64,000 bases of DNA, from positions 1-64,000 of the forward strand of contig JBDKTY010000270.1 in NCBI GenBank assembly GCA_039679945.1. The letters run 5' to 3'. Positions 33,117-40,653 of the stretch are shown in pieces (position 1 is the first letter of the stretch; every line of letters starts with the position of its first letter). The position numbers and the translations under genes were made by a program. The DNA comes from SbD1 sp039679945 (GTDB lineage Bacteria; Desulfobacterota; Syntrophobacteria; Syntrophobacterales; Syntrophobacteraceae). The notes under the pieces are model-generated. The model was not told the origin of the DNA. It was given only the letters and a program-made list of their open reading frames with translations, and ran no database searches.

Positions 33117-33921
33117 GATTCGCATCGAGGGGATCACTCTTGCGTACGGGAACGGCCGTACACACAAACGCCGATGGTGGTTCGGCGCCTCCGCGAACAA
33201 CCGTGGTTCCAATGGGGCGCCCAGGACGGTGCTGGATGGTATTAATCTGGAAATCGAGACGGGCGAATTCCTCTCAATCCTGGGGCATTCCGGATGCGGG
33301 AAATCTTCCCTGCTGAAGATCATAGCCGGTTTCGTCAAGCCCAACAGTGGCTCGGTCCTGATAGATGACAGGCTTGTTGACGGTCCGCAGGGTGATCATG
33401 TCTTCGTTTTCCAGGAAGGGGCGCTTTTCCCCTGGCTCACCATATTGAAGAACGTGACTCTTGCCCTGAAAAAGGTTGAGAACAGCGCGGAAAGATATGA
33501 GAAGGCCCGACATTACCTGGAACTCGTTTCGCTGGAAGCCTTCGCGGACTACTACCCGCATATGCTCTCCGGGGGCATGCGGCAAAGAGCGGAGATTGCC
33601 CGAGCCCTCGCGGCCCAGCCGGAGGTGCTTCTGGTCGATGAGCCTTTTTCCGGCCTGGACTATCTGACTCGGCTTCAGATGCGGGAAGAGATCCTCTACC
33701 TGCACATGATGCTGGCGAAAACCACGATTCTTTTTGTCACCCACGACATAGACGAGGCGCTCCAGTTGAGCAACCGCATCATCATACTCAGCGATTCGCC
33801 CGGCAAGATCCAATACCGCCACGCCATCAATATCCCTCACCCAAGGCTGCTTTCCAGCCCGGACCTGGGTGAGCTCCGCTCACAAATATACGAGCAACTC
33901 GGAGTACACTCGGCGCTATGA
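33103..33921 (+). CDS. NitT/TauT-like ABC transporter ATP-binding protein
   Basis: 272 residues. Walker A G-H-S-G-C-G-K-S-S, Q-loop V-F-Q-E-G-A-L-F-P-W, signature L-S-G-G-M-R-Q-R, Walker B V-L-L-V-D-E-P-F-S-G-L-D and switch histidine F-V-T-H-D are all intact, so it should hydrolyse ATP. An insertion of about 20 residues after the first strand (K-R-R-W-W-F-G-A-S-A-N-N) is unusual for SsuB/TauB proteins. The TTG start at 33103 follows GAGGTGG; it overlaps the permease gene by 14 bp and the next gene by four. Confidence 0.92.
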   Translation: MNKSKIRIEGITLAYGNGRTHKRRWWFGASANNRGSNGAPRTVLDGINLEIETGEFLSILGHSGCGKSSLLKIIAGFVKPNSGSVLIDDRLVDGPQGDHVFVFQEGALFPWLTILKNVTLALKKVENSAERYEKARHYLELVSLEAFADYYPHMLSGGMRQRAEIARALAAQPEVLLVDEPFSGLDYLTRLQMREEILYLHMMLAKTTILFVTHDIDEALQLSNRIIILSDSPGKIQYRHAINIPHPRLLSSPDLGELRSQIYEQLGVHSAL

Positions 33922-34982
33922 GAAAGTTGCTCAAAAGCTCAGCCTGCTTTCGCATCGGAGCCCTGGCCGCCCTCTGGCTGGTGTCTATTTCGGTGCTTCA
34001 CTTGTCGCTGAATGGTGAGAGCCGGACAAAGAACCGCATTCTCATGGGCTACATGCCGGTGATTACCAACCTGGCCGCTCCGCTGGTGGATTACGCCACA
34101 CGAGACGATGACCTTCATTTTGAGGCGATGAAGTTCTCTTCCTTCACCGAAATGGCGGAAACCTTCCGTTCGGGCCATATCCAGGCCGCATTCATAATCG
34201 CGCCGCTAGCCATCATGCTGTCCGAACAGGGGGTTCCCCTGAGGATCGTCTACATCGGCAACCGCCATGAAAGTACCATGGTCGTGCGGGCCAATGGGCA
34301 GTTCAACTCCGCGATGGATCTCGTGGGGAAGAAGATAGCGGTCCCTCTCAGATACTCCGGTCACTATCTGGCACTCAAAAGATATATGCGCAACCAGGGG
34401 CTGCATGATTCCAGCGTCAACATCGTGGAGATTCCTCCTCCCGAAATGCCTTCGGCTTTGGCTGCCTCGGAAATAGACGGATATTTCGTGGGAGAGCCGT
34501 TTGCGAGCAAGGCGATTCACAGCGGAGTGGGCAAACGATTCCTGGATGCGGAGTCCATCTGGCCCGACTTCATCTGTAATCTTCTCATTGTGAGGGAAGA
34601 GTTGATCAAATCCCATCCGGAGTGGGTGGAGAAGCTGGTTCAGACCGCGGCGCGATCGGGGATCTGGGCAGGGGACCATGTTGATGAAGCTATCGGCATC
34701 GTCGCCAAATACTGGGGACAGGACCCCGACTTCATCCGGTATGTGTTCACGCATCCGCCCGGGAGATTCCGCTTCGATCTTTATACTCCGGTGATCGGGG
34801 AGATGAATGAAATGGCCGCGGAGATGCGGCGGGAAGGGTTTCTGCCCGCGGTTTCCAGCGGCGGGCCACTCATTGATGACCGGTTTGCCAAAGGGATCAG
34901 TGATTTGACTAATTCATCAAAGGATATTTTTACAAGGCTGGGGCAGGAAAAAGAGCTCCGGGAACAGGCGACGAGGCAATGA
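33918..34982 (+). CDS. NMT1/NrtA-type binding protein of the ABC transporter
   Basis: 354 residues with an N-terminal hydrophobic helix (about 12-32, no lipobox), so either secreted or membrane-anchored. G-Y-M-P-V-I-T-N-L-A-A-P, S-G-H-I-Q-A-A-F-I-I-A-P-L and the E-I-P-P-P-E-M-P-S-A-L stretch place it in the NrtA/SsuA/NMT1 family, with I-D-G-Y-F-V-G-E-P-F forming part of the pocket. ATGA overlaps join it to the ATPase before and to the signalling protein after. It is the operon's physical link between transporter and chemosensory genes. Ligand unknown. Confidence 0.86.
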   Translation: MRKLLKSSACFRIGALAALWLVSISVLHLSLNGESRTKNRILMGYMPVITNLAAPLVDYATRDDDLHFEAMKFSSFTEMAETFRSGHIQAAFIIAPLAIMLSEQGVPLRIVYIGNRHESTMVVRANGQFNSAMDLVGKKIAVPLRYSGHYLALKRYMRNQGLHDSSVNIVEIPPPEMPSALAASEIDGYFVGEPFASKAIHSGVGKRFLDAESIWPDFICNLLIVREELIKSHPEWVEKLVQTAARSGIWAGDHVDEAIGIVAKYWGQDPDFIRYVFTHPPGRFRFDLYTPVIGEMNEMAAEMRREGFLPAVSSGGPLIDDRFAKGISDLTNSSKDIFTRLGQEKELREQATRQ

Positions 34983-37009
34983 GAATTCTGGTTTTGGACG
35001 GGAAAGACAAAAACCCGCTTATATTTCCGGGCATAGCGGACGATTTTACTTTTATTCAGGGAGAAGAAGCCCTCTCCGTTCCCAAAGATCCGGCACGAGT
35101 GGATGTCATTATTGGTCGGGGAGATTGTTCGCCGGGCTCGGCTCTTTTCGATGGAATGCTTGGCTGGAGGACGCATCAACATACGTACCTGGTTCCCTGC
35201 ATGCTTCCAGCGGATGAGCAGACGTGTCGAAAAGCCGGTATTTGGCCGAGACTGGCAATTGACCGTTTCAACCCGGATTTCGGGCCGAAGCACTTGACTG
35301 AGTGGCTGGAGGCCGTTACCGAGTGGCAGCAAAACCGTATGCATTTCGGGAGCAGCGGCAGTATCGAAGAGAGAAGTCCACTGGAGCTGATAACATCCTT
35401 GTGTTTGCGCAGGGCCAGCGGGACCCTTTCCATCGTCGACGAGGAAGGTGGAGAAGGATCCCTGTCTATCTCGGAAGGCAACCTGGTAGGCGCTTCCTTC
35501 AAACATCTGCGCTGGACCGAAGCCTTTTATGAGTTCCTCTGTCTGTCATCGGGTTGGTACACCTGGGAAGCCAATGCGCTTCTGGCCATTGAAGGCGATT
35601 CCCAACCCGCTTCAAGGCTCATTCACCAGGGTTTGGAACAGATCCAGAACGCAAATCTTCTATATCACTTCATTCCCAATTTTGACTGGAAGATAACGAG
35701 AACCGATTCCGAATCCGCCTTGGATGATTCCGCGTCGGCATCCTTCGTCGAGCAGAAAGAACTCTATGACCTGATCGAGGGGGAAGTGTCGGTCTCGGAT
35801 CTTCTCGTCGCCTCCCCTCTGTCTCGCCCCAGTACAATGGTTTTGCTCTCGAAGTGGTTTTCGCTGGAAGACATAGCTGTCCGCAAGGAGGAAGAAGGTC
35901 CCCCATGCCGGGTGCTCGTTGTCGACGATTCTCCCCTTATGTGCCGGGCGCTGCAATCCATCTTCTCCGAAGATCCCCGGATACAGGTTGCCGGTGTGGC
36001 GCACGATGGAGTCGAAGCCCTCCGCCTCATAGGTGAACACGAGCCCGACGTGGTAACCCTTGACCTCCAGATGCCCAAGATGGATGGTCTTACCGCGCTG
36101 AAACATATTTCCATACAAAATCCCAAGCCTGTCGTCGTGGTAAGCGCTTTCACGAAGGAGACCTCCCGTTCAACCTACGAATCTTTCAAATACGGGGCGG
36201 TGGATGTCATAAGCAAACCGGAAAACGGAACAGCCGCTTCCTCGGGATTCCAGAATCGTGAGTTGTGTGAGCGGGTTCTGCAGGCATCGAATGTCCAGTT
36301 GAACGCTATCCGCTACATTCGCAGGAGCAAAAAGAATGAAGCGGATACTACGGCCGTTTCCTCCGCGAGGCCGGAAGGCGACTATGAAAAGATCATAATC
36401 GTGCTGTGCGGAGCAGGTGGATTCCCCTCGCTTCTCAAGCTTGTTTTCGCCCTTCCGGAAGCGGGAAATGTCCCTCCGACCGTTATCTCGACGGCTATGT
36501 CAAGCCGTGTGCTCGAAGCCCTCATCGCCAATCTGCGGCGTGATACTCGCCTGGCCATGGAAGAAGTCTCGGGACCGGGATTCATCGATCCGGGAGGACT
36601 TTTCTTCCTTTCCAATGAGAATTGTTACCAGCTCTTCCAGGACGGCGCCCGGATCGGGATCGGGGAAAAGGGTACTGAATATCGAGAGAGCCGTTTGTTT
36701 GATGAACTGCTCATGAGTGCATCGGATGCTTTTGGTTCACGGGTGATGGTGGCCTTGATATCCGGAACGGGTGAAGACGGAATACAGGGCATGCAGCGGA
36801 TCAAACAAGCAGGGGGCCAGGTATTTGCTCTTTCTCCGGAGGCCTGCCTCCGACCGGATCTTGCCAGGAGAGCAATCGATCTGGGATTGGCATCAGAGGT
36901 CAAAACAGTTGTGGACTTGGTCGGATTGTTTGAGGAGCGGACATTATTCGGCGATCTGCGATTCAGCCGCGAATCAGAAAAAGACCAGGCAGGTCTGACG
37001 GACATATAA
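34979..37009 (+). CDS. PATAN/DUF4388-receiver protein with inactive CheB-like domain
   Basis: 676 residues. An N-terminal domain of unknown type (1-120); a DUF4388/PATAN-like domain (about 130-225, with S-G-T-L-S-I-V and S-L-S-I-S-E-G-N-L-V-G-A); a receiver (about 311-430, Asp362 in T-L-D-L-Q-M-P-K-M-D-G); and a CheB-type domain (about 470-660). In the last, the catalytic Ser of G-A-S-T-G-G is replaced (C-G-A-G-G, Gly478) and the catalytic His of Q-H-M-P is replaced (T-A-M-S, Ala506). The Asp of the third motif remains (S-G-T-G-E-D-G, Asp600). It therefore cannot be a methylesterase by the known mechanism. Its start overlaps the binding-protein stop by four bases, and cheW follows after 14 bp. 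Confidence 0.85.
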   Translation: MRILVLDGKDKNPLIFPGIADDFTFIQGEEALSVPKDPARVDVIIGRGDCSPGSALFDGMLGWRTHQHTYLVPCMLPADEQTCRKAGIWPRLAIDRFNPDFGPKHLTEWLEAVTEWQQNRMHFGSSGSIEERSPLELITSLCLRRASGTLSIVDEEGGEGSLSISEGNLVGASFKHLRWTEAFYEFLCLSSGWYTWEANALLAIEGDSQPASRLIHQGLEQIQNANLLYHFIPNFDWKITRTDSESALDDSASASFVEQKELYDLIEGEVSVSDLLVASPLSRPSTMVLLSKWFSLEDIAVRKEEEGPPCRVLVVDDSPLMCRALQSIFSEDPRIQVAGVAHDGVEALRLIGEHEPDVVTLDLQMPKMDGLTALKHISIQNPKPVVVVSAFTKETSRSTYESFKYGAVDVISKPENGTAASSGFQNRELCERVLQASNVQLNAIRYIRRSKKNEADTTAVSSARPEGDYEKIIIVLCGAGGFPSLLKLVFALPEAGNVPPTVISTAMSSRVLEALIANLRRDTRLAMEEVSGPGFIDPGGLFFLSNENCYQLFQDGARIGIGEKGTEYRESRLFDELLMSASDAFGSRVMVALISGTGEDGIQGMQRIKQAGGQVFALSPEACLRPDLARRAIDLGLASEVKTVVDLVGLFEERTLFGDLRFSRESEKDQAGLTDI

Positions 37010-37023
37010 GAAGGAGTATGTAG

Positions 37024-37635
37024 ATGGGACTTGCGTCTTTATCGGCAAAACTGCCGCGTGCCAGGGAGGAACTGCAGCAGGTAAGGCAGTTGGTGAGTTT
37101 TCGAATCGGCGGCGAGGAATTCGGCGTGGATATTCTCATGGTCCAGGAGATCATCAGGCTGACGACCATTACGCCGATACCCAATGCCTCCACCGCGATC
37201 CTGGGAATGATCAATCTGCGTGGGAGGATCATCCCGATCGTAGACCTCAGGTGGTACCTTCAGCTCAACAAGGCGGAACCAAGCGCCACGGACAGAAAGA
37301 CACGCATTCTGATAGTTGAGCTGGGCGGCCATGTAACGGGTTTTGTGGTGGATTCCGTTTCCGAGGTGATGAAAGTGCCGGTCGGCGAGATTGAACCCGC
37401 GCCCAACCTGGTTACTTCCAGTGTTAGTTCGGCATACATCAACGGGGTTATCAAGCTTCCCGGGCGTCTTATTATCCTGCTCGATTTCACGCAGATTCTA
37501 AGGCCGCGGGAAAAAAGGGAGCTGGAAGACCTCGGCGCGCAAGCGGCTCTCATGGAGCTAGAGGCGCCAAATCGGGAAGTCGATACTCGTCTGAATACTA
37601 CAAACAAAGATAAAAACTTGAGAGTAAAGGAGTAA
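37024..37635 (+). CDS. cheW: CheW-type chemosensory coupling protein
   Basis: 203 residues. The CheW fold occupies about 18-160: V-S-F-R-I-G-G-E-E-F-G-V-D-I, V-Q-E-I-I-R, P-I-P-N-A-S-T-A-I-L-G-M-I-N-L-R-G-R-I-I-P-I-V-D-L and V-V-D-S-V-S-E-V. It bridges receptors and CheA in signalling arrays. The C-terminal 40 residues are a charged extension beyond the usual length. AAGGAG precedes the ATG, and the receptor gene starts five bases after its stop. Confidence 0.95.
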   Translation: MGLASLSAKLPRAREELQQVRQLVSFRIGGEEFGVDILMVQEIIRLTTITPIPNASTAILGMINLRGRIIPIVDLRWYLQLNKAEPSATDRKTRILIVELGGHVTGFVVDSVSEVMKVPVGEIEPAPNLVTSSVSSAYINGVIKLPGRLIILLDFTQILRPREKRELEDLGAQAALMELEAPNREVDTRLNTTNKDKNLRVKE

Positions 37636-37640
37636 GAGCC

Positions 37641-40199
37641 ATGATCGGCATGGAATTTATCACGAGGTCTTTGAGAAATAGATTGATGGCGGTCCTTTTG
37701 CTGATCACTCTTATTCCCCTTGCGGTTTTGAACTTCATCAACTATCGCAACCTGAAAGACCAACTCGAAACAGATCAGGGCGACAGGTTGTCCGGTTACT
37801 CGAGCCGTATTTCCAAATCTATCGACATTTTTCTCAACGGCCGCGTCAGTGACGTACAGGCATGGAGCACACTGCTGACCACCCGGACGGCACTCGATAT
37901 CGGTGGCGGGCAGGCCGGCGCTGACGAAATCTTCGAAAACCTCGTCAATGCTTACGGCACGTTCGAGGTAATCTTCCTGATGAACAGTTCCGGAACCTGT
38001 ATCGCATCGAGTAGTTCGGGCGCTGTCGGTACGGCCGTGGGCGATCAGGCATGGTTCAAACAGGCCATGGAAGGAAAGCCCGTGGTTGCGGATACGGGCA
38101 ATTATCCTCTTCTGAAAAAATTCGTTCCAACCTCCACAGGGTGGTCCCTCCTAATCGCGAGCCCGGTGCAGAGCCGCAATCAGGCTCGGGGTGTTATCGC
38201 GGGGTTTGTCAAATGGGAACTGATCAACAACATCATGGATGCCTTCCCCGTAGGTGAGACCGGTTATACATACATGGTTGACAATACGACCAACCAGACC
38301 GTTATCGCCCACCCGACGCGCGACGTTATCGGGAAGAAACTCACCGACCAGGACATCGCGGTCGCATCGGTGGCGGAAACAGTTTCCAAGTCTCCCAGAG
38401 GATCACTCTCCTACGCCTTTACCAACCCCGTAACCAAGAAGACGGGATCAAGAACGGTCGGTTACGTCCACAATGAAGGGTTCGGCAAATTCAAGAAAGA
38501 CTGGGTCGTGGTGACCGGCGCGGATTCCGACGAAATCTTCAAGGCACTCACGCAGCAGAGAAACAGCTCCTTGATGGTTGCCGGGATTTTCACCCTTGTT
38601 CTCCTCATCGGCGTCGTATGGGTAGGCAGACGAATTTCCGGTCCTATCATCGAGACTGCCCGCGCCATGGGGGATATTACAAAAACCCTCGATTTCACCA
38701 GGACTCTGGAAGTTAAGCGAAATGATGAAATCGGTCAGATGGAGGACGAGTTCAACCACCTGATTACAAAACTGCAGCAGACCTTCGGTGTGATCGCCAA
38801 ACGTAACGTCCAGGTCTCTGCCGCGGTAAACCGGGTTAAGGAAATTTCGACGAATATCGTGAAAAACGCGAGCGACCAGTCGAAGAGAGCCCAGGACGTT
38901 CTCAAACGCATCGAGGCCATGGGACAAACGGCGGGCGAGGTTCAGCGGAACGCGACCGAAAGCCAGAGCGCTTATGGAGAAACCGCGACATCGGTCGGCC
39001 AGCTCTCGCAAAGTATTCAGGAAATTGCCCAGGCTGCTCTCTCCCAGGCCGAAATGGTTAGTGAAGCCAGGAAGATCGTTGACATGATGGGTGATACGGC
39101 CGCGCAGGTTTCCGCCCGTGCCGTGCAGCAGTTGGACGCAGCCGAAAAGACGGCCTCCGCCGCGACCCAGATGAGCGCTTCCATCGCCAACGTCGCGGGT
39201 AAGACGTCGGAAGCTGAAAATCAGTCGGAACTCTCTCGCCAGGCAGCATTGGAAGGCCGCCAGGCGGTTGAAAAAGTGGCCGTCGGTATGCAGAGTATCG
39301 CTGAAAGCTCCGAGCAGATCAGTGAAATCATCGAAGTTATTTCAGACATTGCCGACCAGACCAACCTGCTGGCACTCAATGCGGCCATCGAAGCGGCACG
39401 TGCCGGAGAACACGGAAGGGGTTTCGCGGTTGTTGCCGAGGAAGTCCGGAAACTGGCGGAACGGACAGCCGAGTCCACGAAGGAAATATCGGTTCTTATC
39501 AAGGGCAGCGGGGAGCGTGTCCGGGAAGGTGCCGATCTTGCGGTATCCAGCCAGAAAGCTATCGCCAATATAGTTAACGCGGTTGAAAGAACCAATGCGC
39601 TGGTTCGCGAAATCGACCAGGCAACCGCGGAACAGAAGGTTGAGATTGAAGGCGTGGCCAGTGCCACGGACAGACTTCGTTCCCTGGCCCAGGAAATCAC
39701 GAACATGACCTCGGAGCAGGTCAAGCGTCGTGAGCGCGCCGGCTCCATGATCGGTGAAGCTTTTAAGATATCCCAGACAGTGTCAGCCTCCACCCAGGAG
39801 CAGGCCAGAAGCTCCGACCAGGTTATCGCTGAAATCACGAAGGCCAACAGATTCGCCGAGAACATTACTACAATGACTTCGGCGCAGAAGGAACGCAGCG
39901 CCAGCCTCCAGGAACTCATGCAGGAAATGAGCTCCGTCGCCCTCAGAAATGCCTCCGGCGCGGAAAACTCATTCCAGTTCAGCCAAAAGCTCGTTGATGT
40001 TATGGCTGAGTTCAGCGCCCTCATCGCTCAGTTTAAAATTGCTTCCACCGCTCCCGGAAGCGGCAGCGCCAACAGGCCCAGAGGAAGAGATGCCTCGGGC
40101 GCCAATGGCGGTACCATAAAGAAGGCCGAAGCCAAGGAGCAGGCGGATTTGGAAAAATTTCAGGCGGAGTTTGAAGCCGAGCAGCAGTCGGAAGTTTGA
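37641..40199 (+). CDS. Chemoreceptor with dCache ligand domain, within the che cluster
   Basis: 852 residues. Transmembrane helix about 14-34, dCache-type periplasmic domain about 40-300 (with L-L-K-K-F-V-P-T-S-T-G-W-S-L-L-I-A-S-P), second helix about 308-328, and a HAMP domain to about 385 (R-I-S-G-P-I-I-E-T-A-R-A-M). Then a long helical signalling domain whose tip reads I-A-D-Q-T-N-L-L-A-L-N-A-A-I-E-A-A-R-A-G-E-H-G-R-G-F-A-V-V-A-E-E-V-R. It ends in a charged tail (E-Q-Q-S-E-V) without a CheR-tether pentapeptide. It probably feeds the CheA encoded at 40654. Co-transcription with binding proteins raises the possibility that it reads one of them rather than, or as well as, a free ligand. Confidence 0.94.
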   Translation: MIGMEFITRSLRNRLMAVLLLITLIPLAVLNFINYRNLKDQLETDQGDRLSGYSSRISKSIDIFLNGRVSDVQAWSTLLTTRTALDIGGGQAGADEIFENLVNAYGTFEVIFLMNSSGTCIASSSSGAVGTAVGDQAWFKQAMEGKPVVADTGNYPLLKKFVPTSTGWSLLIASPVQSRNQARGVIAGFVKWELINNIMDAFPVGETGYTYMVDNTTNQTVIAHPTRDVIGKKLTDQDIAVASVAETVSKSPRGSLSYAFTNPVTKKTGSRTVGYVHNEGFGKFKKDWVVVTGADSDEIFKALTQQRNSSLMVAGIFTLVLLIGVVWVGRRISGPIIETARAMGDITKTLDFTRTLEVKRNDEIGQMEDEFNHLITKLQQTFGVIAKRNVQVSAAVNRVKEISTNIVKNASDQSKRAQDVLKRIEAMGQTAGEVQRNATESQSAYGETATSVGQLSQSIQEIAQAALSQAEMVSEARKIVDMMGDTAAQVSARAVQQLDAAEKTASAATQMSASIANVAGKTSEAENQSELSRQAALEGRQAVEKVAVGMQSIAESSEQISEIIEVISDIADQTNLLALNAAIEAARAGEHGRGFAVVAEEVRKLAERTAESTKEISVLIKGSGERVREGADLAVSSQKAIANIVNAVERTNALVREIDQATAEQKVEIEGVASATDRLRSLAQEITNMTSEQVKRRERAGSMIGEAFKISQTVSASTQEQARSSDQVIAEITKANRFAENITTMTSAQKERSASLQELMQEMSSVALRNASGAENSFQFSQKLVDVMAEFSALIAQFKIASTAPGSGSANRPRGRDASGANGGTIKKAEAKEQADLEKFQAEFEAEQQSEV

Positions 40200-40246
40200 A
40201 ATTAGAGCTGATCAACACATTCAATGCAGCAGGAAAGATGGTCCCA

Positions 40247-40603
40247 ATGCCGAAAAGAGTCCTAGTGGTGGATGATTCAAACCTCATGCGTAACCGGGTG
40301 TCGCAATGCCTTGTTGATGCCGGATACGAGGTTGTTGGAAAAGGAAAAGACGGTGGGGAAGCCGTGGAGCTATACAGCCAATTGCGCCCCGATGTCGTTA
40401 CTCTGGATATAACCATGCGCGGCAAGGACGGCATTGCCGCCGCGGAAGAGATCCTGGGGCTGGATTCGGAGGCGACCATCATCTTTTACACCCTGCTGGA
40501 TATTCCGAATCTTGCTCAGAGGCTGAAAGGCTTGGCGTTCAGAAAAGTTGTCAGGAAGGGGGATGAGGAGGATTTGCTGAGAACGCTCGAATTGATCGGG
40601 TAG
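40247..40603 (+). CDS. CheY-like single-domain response regulator
   Basis: 118 residues: V-L-V-V-D-D-S-N-L-M-R-N-R-V near the start, phosphate-accepting Asp54 in V-T-L-D-I-T-M, Thr in F-Y-T-L-L-D and a lysine in V-V-R-K-G where K-P is usual. The canonical M-P-x-M-D-G turn is altered to T-M-R-G-K-D-G. I prefer the ATG at 40247 (GGAAAG upstream), which gives the standard CheY N-terminus; a TTG at 40196 overlapping the receptor stop is an alternative. It lies between receptor and CheA and is the likely diffusible output of the kinase. Confidence 0.9.
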   Translation: MPKRVLVVDDSNLMRNRVSQCLVDAGYEVVGKGKDGGEAVELYSQLRPDVVTLDITMRGKDGIAAAEEILGLDSEATIIFYTLLDIPNLAQRLKGLAFRKVVRKGDEEDLLRTLELIG

Positions 40604-40653
40604 CCTCGGCATTCTCCCCCCTCGCTCTTTCTCGATTTGGGAAGGGAATTTTT

